Positions 34,995-44,111 of a stretch of DNA of 64,000 nt are shown here, one piece after another. This stretch comes from Aliiroseovarius sediminis (lineage in GTDB: Bacteria; Pseudomonadota; Alphaproteobacteria; Rhodobacterales; Rhodobacteraceae), in the NCBI RefSeq assembly GCF_022678485.1, contig NZ_JALBYP010000034.1:1-64000 (forward strand). The letters run 5' to 3'. The notes under the pieces were generated by a model. The model was not told where the DNA came from, ran no database searches, and saw only the letters and a list, made by a program, of their open reading frames with translations. Both the position numbers and the translations under genes were made by a program. The first letter of the stretch is position 1, and every line of letters begins with the position of its first letter.

Positions 34995-35945
34995 TCAGCG
35001 GTATTCACCCGCGAACTCTTCGATTTTGGCAAGCCCGTCCGCAGTCACAAAGCCCGGGCCGGAGTTGATATTGTTGCCCGGAAGTACGCCATAGCGGTGA
35101 TAGTTGGTCATCACTACGACCGGCAGATAGGCCTGCAGGAAGGGTTGTTGGTCGATGCCCCACTGGATCACGCCGGATTTGATACCTTCGACAATCTCGC
35201 CACCCAGATCGAATGTGCCGAAATAGATATCACCAGCCAAGCCGTTTTCTTCCAAAGCCAGCAGCGTGGGATCAGCCGAGGTCGGCCCAAGCGTCAGCAC
35301 CGCGTCAGTGTCGGGGTTGGCAGACAGATAGGCCATCACGCGGTTCTTGATTTCGGCAGGATCTTGCCCTGCGTCGATCATCTGTTCGCCCAAGTCGACG
35401 CCCAGCCCGTCAGCAAAGCCTTGGCAACGTTCTTGCGATGCGGGCTGCACGATATAGTGATTTACGCACAGAAAACTGCCGATTCCGTCGTCTTTAGCAC
35501 GTTGTCCGGCGGCAAAGCCTGCGTCATATTCAGGCTGGCCGACATACATCAACGCACCGACTTCGCGGGCTTGATCTGGTGTCCCGGTGTTCATGATGAT
35601 CACGTCCACACCGCTATCCACGGCCGATTTGATCGGGCCGCTCAGCACATCATAGTCAGCCAAAGTCGTGATAATTCCGTTTGGACCGGACGCAGCCGCT
35701 TGTTCGATGATCCGCGCCATATCGGCAAGGTCACCTGTGGGTGGGTTGCGGTATTCAACCTCGACCCCCATCTGCTCACCTGCCAGCGCGATGCCGTTCT
35801 TGACGGTATTCCACCAGCTATCGCTATCGGGCGCGTGGCTGACCAGAATGTATTTTTCCCCGTCTGCCATGGCGGACGTGGCGACCAACAGCGGGGCAGC
35901 GGCCACAGCCGTGGTCAGCGCCAGTTTCTTCATCAGTGAAATCAT
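34995..35945 (-). CDS. Periplasmic sugar/inositol-binding protein of ABC importer
   Basis: The 316-residue protein has a signal peptide (about 1-27, ending SAMADG) and a type I periplasmic-binding fold of the Peripla_BP_4 class: YILVSHAPDSDSWWNTVKNGIALAGEQMGVEVEYRNPPTGDL, then ALMYVGQPEYDAGFAAGQRA. The ligand is inferred from the adjacent inositol genes, not from residues I can see. The start ATG 35945 has GGGAGG seven bases upstream. The gene is divergent from the LacI-type regulator, and a perfect palindrome lies about 87 bases upstream. Hence the importer is probably repressed by that regulator. Confidence 0.9.
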   Translation of the reverse strand: MISLMKKLALTTAVAAAPLLVATSAMADGEKYILVSHAPDSDSWWNTVKNGIALAGEQMGVEVEYRNPPTGDLADMARIIEQAAASGPNGIITTLADYDVLSGPIKSAVDSGVDVIIMNTGTPDQAREVGALMYVGQPEYDAGFAAGQRAKDDGIGSFLCVNHYIVQPASQERCQGFADGLGVDLGEQMIDAGQDPAEIKNRVMAYLSANPDTDAVLTLGPTSADPTLLALEENGLAGDIYFGTFDLGGEIVEGIKSGVIQWGIDQQPFLQAYLPVVVMTNYHRYGVLPGNNINSGPGFVTADGLAKIEEFAGEYR

Positions 35946-36031
35946 GTTTTCCTCCCAGTTTCTCACCGTATCAAGGCGAAAGGGCGGTCCTACCCGCCTC
36001 TTCGACTCAACTTAGATCACGTTTTGCACTT

Positions 36032-36051
36032 TTTTGCAACCGGTTGCAAAA
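36032..36051. promoter_or_regulatory. LacI-type operator palindrome, copy 1
   Basis: TTTTGCAACCGGTTGCAAAA is a perfect 20-bp palindrome with the CG-centred core typical of LacI-family operators. It lies between the divergent importer operon (ATG 35945) and regulator gene (ATG 36132). An 18-bp version recurs at 40323-40340. Confidence 0.85.
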
Positions 36052-36131
36052 TATGATATGGTATTTGATGCTGCGCCGGCTTGAGTATCGGGGTAAAAGG
36101 GTCTGAACAGGTACATGATAGGTCGCACCAT

Positions 36132-37136
36132 ATGATCGTTACTTTGAAAGAGGTTGCAGAACGCGCCGGAGTTTCGCGCTCGGCCGTGTCGCGCACCTTT
36201 ACGAGCGGCGCATCGGTGTCGGACAAGATGCGACGTAAGGTCGAAAAGGCCGCGCGCGAGCTTGGCTATAGCCCGAATGCCTTGGCATCGTCGCTGACTA
36301 CGGGGCGGACTAAGCTGATCGGCCTTGTCTCCAACAACTTTCACAACCCGATTTTCCTTGAGGTGTTCGACCTATTCACCCGTGGCCTGCAGGACCGTGG
36401 GTTGCGCCCCTTGCTGGTCAACCTGAGCGACGAGACTGACCCGGAACAATCGGTCCGAATGCTGCGCCAATATTCGGTCGACGGTGTCGTGGTTGCCTCG
36501 TCCACCCTTCCGCCCGGTTTTGCCAAGGCCTTTCGTGACGCAGGTGTGCCAGTCGTGCATTCATTCGGGCGGTATTTGTCCGCGCCACAGGTGCATGTGG
36601 TCGGCATCGACAACGTCGAATGCGGTCGCATGGCCGCCCGCAGTCTTGTCGCGCGCGGCTATGATTGCGTTGCCTTCATGGGGGGACCGGAACGTGCGAC
36701 ATCAACCCAAGACCGCCTGTCCGGCTTCATGATCGAGATGTCGGCCCACCCCCACATCCACTCCAGCCATTCGTTTGCCGACGCCTATTCCTTCGACGCA
36801 GGCCGTCGCGAGATGTTGCGATTGCTGAAAGACACTCCCGCGCAGGCCTATTTCTGCGGTGACGATGTCTTGTCGATCGGGGCGTTATCGGCAGTGACTG
36901 GCAGCGGGCTATCCGTGCCGGGCGACATCGGCATTATTGGCCTGAATGACATGGAAATGGCACGGTGGGAAAACATTAACCTGACCACAATCCATCAGCC
37001 GATTCAGCAAATCGTCAATTCGTCAATCGAGCTGATGGCCGCAATGCTGGACGATCCCGATCGCCTTCCCGAAGCGCGGATTTTCGCCTGCTCGATTGTT
37101 GAACGGGGCACGCTGCGCCCCGTCCGCGCTGACTAA
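36132..37136 (+). CDS. LacI-family transcriptional regulator of the inositol locus
   Basis: The 334-residue protein starts with a LacI helix-turn-helix (VTLKEVAERAGVSRSAVSRTF) and hinge helix (LGYSPNALASSLTTGRT). A type I periplasmic-binding-like effector domain follows (IGLVSNNFHNPIFLEVFDLFTRGLQ ... GIIGLNDMEMARWENINLTTI). ATG 36132 is used; the 17 residues before it in the open frame are not family-like. It probably binds the two matching palindromes at 36032 and 40323, repressing the importer and catabolic genes until an inositol-derived ligand is present. It is convergent with the following dehydrogenase gene and overlaps its end by four bases. Confidence 0.9.
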   Translation: MIVTLKEVAERAGVSRSAVSRTFTSGASVSDKMRRKVEKAARELGYSPNALASSLTTGRTKLIGLVSNNFHNPIFLEVFDLFTRGLQDRGLRPLLVNLSDETDPEQSVRMLRQYSVDGVVVASSTLPPGFAKAFRDAGVPVVHSFGRYLSAPQVHVVGIDNVECGRMAARSLVARGYDCVAFMGGPERATSTQDRLSGFMIEMSAHPHIHSSHSFADAYSFDAGRREMLRLLKDTPAQAYFCGDDVLSIGALSAVTGSGLSVPGDIGIIGLNDMEMARWENINLTTIHQPIQQIVNSSIELMAAMLDDPDRLPEARIFACSIVERGTLRPVRAD

Positions 37137-38266
37137 CGAAACATTGGTGGACGCGCATCCATCCAAGCGCCATCGTTCTTTGCCGACACAACAGCCGTGT
37201 GCACTGCAGACATCGACCGCACGCCGTCAGATGCGTTGGGCAGCCCGTCGCGGGTCTCGCCCCGGATCGCATCGGCCAGATCACAATAGATGTTTGCCAC
37301 AGCCAGCGGGAAGCCTTCGGGATGCGCTATTGCGACGCGTGACAGGCGTTGCGCATCTTCGTGCAATCCACCTTCGCCCTTTTCAATGATCTGCGTGCGG
37401 CCGCCAACAGGTGTAAAAATCAACTGGTTCGGCTGTTCGGACGCCCAGCGCAGGCCACCAGTTTCGCCAAACACCTGAATGTCAAACCCGTGCTGGCGCC
37501 CGATGGCAACGGAAGACGTCCAGAGCCGCCCGACGGTGCCGCCTGCCATGCGGAAATTGACCATCGCGTCGTCTTCCAATTCACGGCTGGCGATCGTGGA
37601 TGCGAAATCTGCTGATAATTTTTCAACCTCGTCATCACAGATGAAGCTGGCCATGTGCATGGCGTGAATGCCGCAATCGGCAAACTGTCCCGATACACCC
37701 GCCATCGCGGGGTCATACCGCCAGCGCACCCGTGGATTATCCGCGTCAGTCGCGTCGCCGTGGTGACCGTGGCTGAAATTCGTAACGACCAGACGCACCT
37801 TTCCAATCTCGCCAGCGCGCACCATCGCGCGGGCCTGACGGACCATCGGATAGGCGGAATAGCAGTAGTTCACAGCGCAGATTTTCCCGGTCGTCTGAGC
37901 GACGCGGACGATCTCTTCGCCCTCGTCGACGCTCATGGTCATCGGCTTTTCGCACAGCACGTTGAACCCGGCCTCAAGAAAGGCTTTCGTGATTTCGAAA
38001 TGCGTTGCGTTGGGCGTAGCCACCGTGACCAGATCGACCCGATCCGCGCGGCCCTTTTCGCCATCGAGCATTTCCCGCCAATCGCCATAGGCGCGATCCG
38101 CCGCCACGCCCAGACGTTGCGCATATTCGCGGCCAACTTCCGCACGATGATCCAATGCGCCAGCGGCAAGTTCAAACAGCCCATCCGCCTGTGCACCCAA
38201 GCGGTGCGCAGGTCCGATCTGGCTGCCTTCACCGCCGCCGATCATGCCCCATTTCAGTTTTTCCAT
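37133..38266 (-). CDS. Gfo/Idh/MocA oxidoreductase, inositol locus
   Basis: The 377-residue NAD(P)-dependent oxidoreductase has the N-terminal nucleotide-binding motif GMIGGGEGSQIG and the family EKP motif (NVLCEKPMTM). The catalytic-region HAMHM...  is in the segment GQFADCGIHAMHMASF. Gfo/Idh/MocA enzymes oxidise sugars and cyclitols at C-OH groups. In this setting a substrate such as scyllo-, D-chiro- or another inositol, or an inosose, is likely, but it is a guess. It is followed on the same strand by no gene (convergent lacI), and preceded by the TIM-barrel gene 12 bases upstream. Confidence 0.88.
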   Translation of the reverse strand: MEKLKWGMIGGGEGSQIGPAHRLGAQADGLFELAAGALDHRAEVGREYAQRLGVAADRAYGDWREMLDGEKGRADRVDLVTVATPNATHFEITKAFLEAGFNVLCEKPMTMSVDEGEEIVRVAQTTGKICAVNYCYSAYPMVRQARAMVRAGEIGKVRLVVTNFSHGHHGDATDADNPRVRWRYDPAMAGVSGQFADCGIHAMHMASFICDDEVEKLSADFASTIASRELEDDAMVNFRMAGGTVGRLWTSSVAIGRQHGFDIQVFGETGGLRWASEQPNQLIFTPVGGRTQIIEKGEGGLHEDAQRLSRVAIAHPEGFPLAVANIYCDLADAIRGETRDGLPNASDGVRSMSAVHTAVVSAKNDGAWMDARPPMFR

Positions 38267-38278
38267 GAGATCGCTTCC

Positions 38279-39172
38279 TTAACTAAAGCCAATGGATTCA
38301 AGGTATTCCCGATTGATCCGCGCATCACCAACCGGGTCGGGATCAAGCGTCGGGTCGCAATCTTGCTCAACCGTGCACCAGCCTTGAAACCCTGCATCCA
38401 ACAACACTTGCCGCACCGCGGGGAAGTCGACGTCGCCGTCACCGAGGTTGCAGAAAATGCCCTTCCCGCAAGCATCGTAAAAGCCCGTTCCTTTGGCGAT
38501 CACATCTGCTTTCACTGCGGGCGAAATATCCTTGAAGTGCATATACGAAATTCGATCCATATGGCGTTTCATGAACGCGACCGGATCATAACCCGCATAA
38601 GAATGATGACCGGTGTCGAAACAAATCTTCAGAATGCTATCATCGACCTCATCCAGCAACCGCTCCAGCTCTGGTTCGAAATCCATGAACCCGGCGGCAT
38701 GAGCATGGATGCCAACCGTCAATCCATATTCCTCTGCCCCGATCCGAGCGCTTTCGGCGATGCGGTCGCGATAGGCTGTCCACTCTGCCTTGTCCATCTG
38801 CTCGGCTTCCTCTGCGCGACCAGCCGTCGGCGCACGACGTGGTGAAATCGAGTCGATCAGCACAAGATGCTCCGCGCCGTGTGCCTTCAACGCACGCGCG
38901 GTGCGGTGCGTCGCGTCCAGCACGTCATCCCAAGCGTCAGGGTCGTGATAGGCACGAAAAACCACCCCGCCGATCAGCTCCAGATCATTTTCTGCCAAAC
39001 CTTCGCCCAACACTTCGGGATCTTCAGGCATAAAGCCAACGGGCCCCAATTCGATGCCCTTATAACCTGCGGCTGCGCAGTCCTTCAGGACCGATTGCCA
39101 GCTGGGATTACGCGGATCTTGCGCGAATTCCACACCCCATGAACAGGGCGCATTGCCAATTCTGATTGTCAT
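38279..39172 (-). CDS. TIM-barrel sugar isomerase/dehydratase (IolE/IolI/IolH-like)
   Basis: The 297-residue protein belongs to the AP-endonuclease-2/xylose-isomerase-like TIM-barrel family, which includes inosose dehydratase IolE and inosose isomerase IolI. Typical features are NAPCSWGVEFAQDP near the start, GIELGPVGFMPED, HAHAAGFMDFEPELERLLDE, and metal-ligand segments KICFDTGHHSYAGYD and SYMHFKDI, plus the late CTVEQDCD. An inosose dehydratase is needed between IolG and IolD and no other candidate lies in this window, so this may be it. The sequence does not closely resemble the IolE I remember, so an isomerase role is equally possible. ATG 39172 has GAAAGG upstream. Confidence 0.8.
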   Translation of the reverse strand: MTIRIGNAPCSWGVEFAQDPRNPSWQSVLKDCAAAGYKGIELGPVGFMPEDPEVLGEGLAENDLELIGGVVFRAYHDPDAWDDVLDATHRTARALKAHGAEHLVLIDSISPRRAPTAGRAEEAEQMDKAEWTAYRDRIAESARIGAEEYGLTVGIHAHAAGFMDFEPELERLLDEVDDSILKICFDTGHHSYAGYDPVAFMKRHMDRISYMHFKDISPAVKADVIAKGTGFYDACGKGIFCNLGDGDVDFPAVRQVLLDAGFQGWCTVEQDCDPTLDPDPVGDARINREYLESIGFS

Positions 39173-39191
39173 CCAAATGCCTTTCTGATGC

Positions 39192-40295
39192 TCAGAACGT
39201 TTCGATATCTTGCCACGCCTCTTCACGGGACGAGGCCATGGCGGCCGCGATAACGCGGTTCACCTCCATCCCATCACGGAACGTGGGCCAGACGGGTTTT
39301 CCGGTTTCAATCGCGGCAAGGAAATCACGTGCCTCGATGATGATCTGATCTTGATATCCAGTGCCATGCCCTGGACCCTGACAGAACGGAAGGTAGTCTG
39401 GATGCGCCGGGCCGGTCAGGATTTTGGTGAAACCGCGCGTGGCCTCGGGCCCATCCATCCGATACAGCCAGATCGCATTCTGATCTTCCTGATCAAACCG
39501 GAGCGCGCCCTTGGTGCCTGTGATCTCATAGGCATAACCCATCTTGCGCCCCGTCGCGATGCGGCTGAAATACATCTGCCCCATTGCGCCGTTATCAAAG
39601 CGGCACATCATTTGGGCGTGATCGTCATTCGTGACATCCCCACCGGGACGGGTGGTATGCACGGTCTCGACAGTTGCCATCACACGCGCAATCGGACCCA
39701 ACAAAGCGAGCGCCGCGTTGATCATATGCGGGGCAAGGTCGCCCATAGTACCATTAGCCTCCCCGGTCGTGCGCCAGGTCGCAGGGGCGCCGGGGTCGGC
39801 GTAGAAATCTTCGGTATGTTCGCCGCGAAACCACGTTACATCCCCGATCTCTCCGTCCGCGATCAACTGTCGCGCGAACTGGCTGGCGGGTGTGCGGATA
39901 TAGTTGAAGCCGACCATATTAGGAACACCTGATGCTTCGGCGGCGGCGACCATGGCGCGGCTGTCATCCAGCGACGCACCCAGCGGTTTTTCGCAAAAGA
40001 CAGGCTTACCCAAGGCAAAGGCTGCTTCGGCCACGGCGCGGTGGGTGTCTTGCGGCGTTGCGATCATGATGGCTTCGACCTTGGGATCCGTCACCAGCGC
40101 CTGCCAATCGTCTGTCGCACGCTGAAACCCATACGCCGCGCGGTATTTTTCGGCACTGTCCGGTGTCGACGCGCAGACCATTTCCAGCCGGGGGCGCAGC
40201 TTGGTATCAAACACAGCCCCCACTGCGGACATGGCGACAGCGTGGGCTTTGCCCATGTATCCTCCGCCAAGGATGCCGATCCCGATCTGGGTCAT
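39192..40295 (-). CDS. Gfo/Idh/MocA oxidoreductase, inositol locus (first gene of divergent operon)
   Basis: The 367-residue protein has the nucleotide-binding motif GILGGGYMGKAHA (about residue 8), the EKP motif FCEKPLGAS (about 95) and a catalytic-region segment with conserved His (GDLAPHMINAALAL). It is the first of three minus-strand genes (then the TIM-barrel protein and another Gfo/Idh/MocA enzyme). Its start codon lies 28 bases from the second operator palindrome. I chose ATG 40295 from the protein family; the very long open frame upstream is antisense to iolD and not real. The substrate is likely an inositol stereoisomer or inosose, not proven. Confidence 0.88.
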   Translation of the reverse strand: MTQIGIGILGGGYMGKAHAVAMSAVGAVFDTKLRPRLEMVCASTPDSAEKYRAAYGFQRATDDWQALVTDPKVEAIMIATPQDTHRAVAEAAFALGKPVFCEKPLGASLDDSRAMVAAAEASGVPNMVGFNYIRTPASQFARQLIADGEIGDVTWFRGEHTEDFYADPGAPATWRTTGEANGTMGDLAPHMINAALALLGPIARVMATVETVHTTRPGGDVTNDDHAQMMCRFDNGAMGQMYFSRIATGRKMGYAYEITGTKGALRFDQEDQNAIWLYRMDGPEATRGFTKILTGPAHPDYLPFCQGPGHGTGYQDQIIIEARDFLAAIETGKPVWPTFRDGMEVNRVIAAAMASSREEAWQDIETF

Positions 40296-40322
40296 AGTGC
40301 CGCCTTTCGTTTTGAAATACAG

Positions 40323-40340
40323 TTTGCAACCGGTTGCAAA
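40323..40340. promoter_or_regulatory. LacI-type operator palindrome, copy 2
   Basis: TTTGCAACCGGTTGCAAA is an 18-bp perfect palindrome, identical in its core to the site at 36032-36051. It lies in the 123-base divergent promoter region between the Gfo/Idh/MocA gene (start 40295) and iolD (start 40419), so the same regulator probably controls both directions. Confidence 0.85.
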
Positions 40341-40418
40341 ACTTGTATCTTGGGAATCGATATCTCGCAAGCTGCTTTCGGCACAGGGCCGAATATTTCC
40401 GGAAAGGTTCGCGTTGAC

Positions 40419-42287
40419 ATGACACAGACACAAGACACCATTCGCCTGACAACGGCGCAAGCCATCATCCGCTGGCTCTCCAATCAATTTATCGAGGTTG
40501 ACGGACAGGAAATGCGCGTGTGCGGCGGAGGTTTTGGCATCTTCGGTCACGGCAACGTCACCTGTCTGGGCGAGGCCCTGTACGGCGTGCAGGACGAACT
40601 GCCCCTGTATCGCGGACAAAACGAGCAAAGCATGGGGTTTGCCGCCGCAGGCTATGCCAAGCAATGGCTGCGCCAGCGGTTCATGTTCTGCACGGCAAGT
40701 GCCGGACCAGGCACGACGAACCTGTTGACCAGCGCCGCGCTGGCCCACGCCAACCGATTGCCCATGCTGCTTTTGTGCGGGGACACGTTCGTGACGCGCC
40801 TGCCCGACCCCGTCCTGCAACAGATGGAAAACTTCAACGACCCGACCTTTGGCGTGAACGATGCGTTCAAGCCGGTGGTGCGTTACTGGGATCGCATTAC
40901 GCATCCTGCTCAGGTTATCCAATCGTTGCCTGCCGCGATTGCCACGATGCTTGATCCCGCCGATTGCGGCCCCGCCTTTCTGGGTTTGCCGCAGGATGTG
41001 CAAGGTTGGACCTATGACTACCCAACTGTGTTTTTCGAAAAGAAGGTTCACCGCATCCGCCGCCAGGCCCCCGACACGGACGAGGTTGCGGACGCTATCG
41101 CCACCCTTCGTGCCGCCAAACGCCCGATGATCATTGCCGGTGGCGGGGTGCAATATTCACGAGCTATTGCCGAACTGACTGCGTTTGCCGAAGCACACCA
41201 GATTCCCGTGGTCGAAACAATCGCGGGCCGCGCCAACATGCTGGCAACCCACCCTTTGAATATCGGACCAATCGGCGTAACCGGCTCCAACAGTGCCAAT
41301 GCGATTGCCGAAAGGGCCGACGTGATTGTCGCTGTCGGTACGCGCTTGCAAGATTTCACAACCGGATCCTGGACAGCCTTCGCCAAGGATGCACAATTTA
41401 TATCTGTGAACGCCGCGCGCCACGATGCGGCCAAGCATAGGTCTTTGCCGATTGTGGGTGACGCAAAACTGTCACTGGCTGCGATGACTGAGATGTTGGA
41501 CTATACAGCCCCTGCCGATTGGGTCGCATTTGCGCAAGACGAACGGCGCGCATGGGATGTGTATGTCGCGCAAAATGTGTCTCATGGGAACCGTCCGAAC
41601 TCTTATGCGCAGGCCATTGGCGTGGTCAACGACCTGTGCGATCCACGCGATCGTGTGGTCGCCGCAGCAGGCGGCTTGCCCGCCGAAGTGACTGCCAACT
41701 GGCGCACGCTGGACATCGGCACGGTGGATGTCGAGTTTGGTTTTTCGTGCATGGGCTACGAAATTTCAGGCGCATGGGGCGCAAGAATTGCACAATTCGA
41801 ACAAGAGCCCAAAAATGACACCATCGTCTTTATTGGCGACGGATCTTACATGATGTTGAACTCGGACATTTATTCATCCGTACTGAGCCAGAAAAAGCTG
41901 ATCATCCTCGTCTTGGACAATGGCGGCTTTGCGGTGATCAACAAGTTGCAAAACAATACGGGCAACGAAAGCTTCAACAACCTGATCACCGATTGCCCAA
42001 CCATTCCTGACCCGTTCGGTGTCGATTTCGAAGCTCACGCTGCGTCGCAAGGGGCGATTGCGGAAACGGTGTCAAACCCATCCCAGTTGGGCGAAGCATT
42101 CACCCGCGCCAAGGCGTCAGACCGCACTCATGTCATCGTCATGAAGGTCGATGCCTATGATGGCTGGACCACCGAAGGTCACGCGTGGTGGGAAGTCGGC
42201 ACACCCCACATCACTGACAGTGACCGTGTGCGCGACGCCCACAAAGAAGTCGAAAGCAGTCGCACCAAACAGCGAAAGGGTGTGTGA
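40419..42287 (+). CDS. iolD: 3D-(3,5/4)-trihydroxycyclohexane-1,2-dione hydrolase
   Basis: IolD is a thiamine-diphosphate enzyme that opens the ring of the diketo-inositol intermediate to 5-deoxy-glucuronate. The 622-residue product has the N-terminal ThDP pyrimidine-binding region (FGIFGHGNVTCLGEAL ... RGQNEQSMGFAAAGYAKQ), the central domain (IIAGGGVQYSRA) and the C-terminal ThDP motif GDGSYMMLNSDIYSSV followed by LDNGGF. Length matches the family (about 615-640). ATG 40419 follows GGAAAGG. The stop overlaps the next start by one base, making this the first gene of a six-gene operon, downstream of the second LacI operator. Confidence 0.95.
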   Translation: MTQTQDTIRLTTAQAIIRWLSNQFIEVDGQEMRVCGGGFGIFGHGNVTCLGEALYGVQDELPLYRGQNEQSMGFAAAGYAKQWLRQRFMFCTASAGPGTTNLLTSAALAHANRLPMLLLCGDTFVTRLPDPVLQQMENFNDPTFGVNDAFKPVVRYWDRITHPAQVIQSLPAAIATMLDPADCGPAFLGLPQDVQGWTYDYPTVFFEKKVHRIRRQAPDTDEVADAIATLRAAKRPMIIAGGGVQYSRAIAELTAFAEAHQIPVVETIAGRANMLATHPLNIGPIGVTGSNSANAIAERADVIVAVGTRLQDFTTGSWTAFAKDAQFISVNAARHDAAKHRSLPIVGDAKLSLAAMTEMLDYTAPADWVAFAQDERRAWDVYVAQNVSHGNRPNSYAQAIGVVNDLCDPRDRVVAAAGGLPAEVTANWRTLDIGTVDVEFGFSCMGYEISGAWGARIAQFEQEPKNDTIVFIGDGSYMMLNSDIYSSVLSQKKLIILVLDNGGFAVINKLQNNTGNESFNNLITDCPTIPDPFGVDFEAHAASQGAIAETVSNPSQLGEAFTRAKASDRTHVIVMKVDAYDGWTTEGHAWWEVGTPHITDSDRVRDAHKEVESSRTKQRKGV

Positions 42288-43126
42288 TGAAACGTTTCAC
42301 CGCAGAAACCGCCAACCCCGCCGATATCGTGCAGGAGCTTTTGCATGGCGGCGGGGCCGTTGGCATTTCGGGCCTGTTCAGCCCCGCCGAGATTGCTGAA
42401 GCGCGCGCCGTTGTCATGGCTCATTCGGACAACGCGGCCGCGAAAGTGACTCATTTTCAAGGGGCGGCTGAAGACGCCGGAAAGCTGGACCTGCAACGCC
42501 GCGTCTGGAACCTGCTGGCGAAAGGCGACGTCTTTTCAACAATGGCCACCCACCCGGTGTTGATGGATATCCTGCGGGCCTTTCTGGGGACCGAGTTCAT
42601 CATGGGCTCGATTGCGGCCAACCGCATCCTGCCCGGCGGGCCGGGACAGGAACCACATGTGGATTACCCGTATTGGGATTTTCATAAACCCGACACGCAC
42701 CCGGTCGGTCTGAACGCGTCCTTCCCCATGAATGCGCAGGTGTCGATCCTGCTGGACCCGTTTACGGAAGAAAGCGGCGCCACAGGCTATGTGCCCGGAT
42801 CGCAACGGGAATTGCGCTATCCCGCCCCTAAGGACGAATTCCACAAGCGTTGCGAACGCATGACCGGGCAACCGGGCGATGTGGCCTTGTTTTATGGCGC
42901 CACTTGGCATTGCGCGATGCCGAACAATGCCGATCACGACCGAAGTGCCATCCTGATTCAATACCTTCCCAAATGGGTCAAACCGATGGAAGAAATGCCC
43001 GCCGCACTACCACAGGAATTTCTGGATCACGCCAGCCCGGATATGCGCCAGCTTCTTGGGCTGAATTTCCCCTATCCCGAAGTGCTGGATGCAGCGCGCG
43101 GTGGCAATGCGGAGGGGCGGACGTGA
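42287..43126 (+). CDS. PhyH-family Fe(II)/2-oxoglutarate-type dioxygenase in iol operon
   Basis: The 279-residue protein has the PhyH (phytanoyl-CoA dioxygenase) facial triad: His124 and Asp126 in EPHVDYPYWD, and His208 in FYGATWHCAMPNN, plus a candidate 2-oxoglutarate Arg shortly after (RSAILIQYLP). Such enzymes hydroxylate or oxidatively demethylate small molecules. It lies inside the iol operon, its ATG overlapping the iolD stop by one base and its stop overlapping the iolC GTG (GTGA), so it is translated with them. The reaction is unknown; oxidative removal of a methyl group from O-methyl-inositols or hydroxylation of a related cyclitol are possibilities that would fit the location. Confidence 0.87.
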   Translation: MKRFTAETANPADIVQELLHGGGAVGISGLFSPAEIAEARAVVMAHSDNAAAKVTHFQGAAEDAGKLDLQRRVWNLLAKGDVFSTMATHPVLMDILRAFLGTEFIMGSIAANRILPGGPGQEPHVDYPYWDFHKPDTHPVGLNASFPMNAQVSILLDPFTEESGATGYVPGSQRELRYPAPKDEFHKRCERMTGQPGDVALFYGATWHCAMPNNADHDRSAILIQYLPKWVKPMEEMPAALPQEFLDHASPDMRQLLGLNFPYPEVLDAARGGNAEGRT

Positions 43127-44100
43127 TCCTGAAAGGCATCTCGAAGCGCAATTTCCTCGTGATCGGGCGGGTCGGCATGGACCTGTCCCCTGATCCGCCC
43201 GGCACCCGCACCCGCGATGCCCGGAACATGATGGTCGCAATGGGCGGCAGCAGTGCCAATATCGCTGCGGGCCTTGTGAAACTGGGTTGTCAGGCTGCTT
43301 TGGTGACGCGGGTGTCAGACGACGCCGTCGGTTGGTATTGCGAAGGGCAATTGGATGCATACGGCGTTGACCGCACCCATGTCAGCCGCATTCAGGGGGA
43401 AGAACGTACATCGCTCGCGGTGTATGAAACCCGCGTCGAAGAGCATCAAAGCGTCATCTACCGTAACAACGCCGCCGATTTTCAGATGTCGATCGAGGAT
43501 GTCGAAGCCGTCGACTACGCAAGCTACGGTGCGTTGATCACGGCTGGCACCGTTTTTGCCGCCGAGCCATCCCGCGCTGCAACATTTCGAGCGTTCGAAC
43601 TGGCAAAGGCAGCCGGTTTGCCAATCATCTTCGACGTAGATTACCGACCCTATAGCTGGCCTTCGCCACAGGTTGCCGAAGAGGTTCTGTCGCGCGCGGG
43701 CGCCCTGTCGGATGTCATCGTCGGCAATGACGAAGAATTTGGCTTCATGGCCGGTGATATCGCGCGTGGTTTGGATAAGGCGCGCGAATTGGCCGCGTCG
43801 TCTGCCGCGATTGTCGTCTATAAGATGGGCGCTGAAGGCGCGGTCACACTGGCCGACGGCGAAGAAATCCGCACCGGCATCTTTCCTGCCCGCGCGGTAA
43901 AACCCACCGGAGCTGGCGACAGTTTCATGGCCGGTTTTCTAGCCGCTCTGGCAGACGGTTGCGCGATCCGTGACGCCGTGCTTCACGGATCTGCCTGTGC
44001 ATCGATCGTCGTGGCCAAACCTGGCTGCGCCCCCGCAATGCCCAACACCGCCGAGCTTGAGGCATTCCTAGCCTCGCATCCCGGCCCAACCGACTGCTGA
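43123..44100 (+). CDS. iolC: 5-dehydro-2-deoxygluconokinase (PfkB family)
   Basis: IolC phosphorylates 2-deoxy-5-keto-D-gluconate at C6. The 325-residue product shows PfkB signatures: VAMGGSSANIAAGLVKLG near residue 35 and the C-terminal GAGDSFMAGFLAAL, with the anion-hole Gly and catalytic Asp. It starts at GTG 43123, overlapping the PhyH stop, with GGAGGGG upstream; the much longer open frame before it belongs to another gene. It has no DUF2090 fusion, which some alpha- and betaproteobacterial IolC proteins carry. A separate aldolase gene (iolJ) is in the same operon. Confidence 0.93.
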   Translation: MILKGISKRNFLVIGRVGMDLSPDPPGTRTRDARNMMVAMGGSSANIAAGLVKLGCQAALVTRVSDDAVGWYCEGQLDAYGVDRTHVSRIQGEERTSLAVYETRVEEHQSVIYRNNAADFQMSIEDVEAVDYASYGALITAGTVFAAEPSRAATFRAFELAKAAGLPIIFDVDYRPYSWPSPQVAEEVLSRAGALSDVIVGNDEEFGFMAGDIARGLDKARELAASSAAIVVYKMGAEGAVTLADGEEIRTGIFPARAVKPTGAGDSFMAGFLAALADGCAIRDAVLHGSACASIVVAKPGCAPAMPNTAELEAFLASHPGPTDC

Positions 44101-44111
44101 AAGGATATCCA

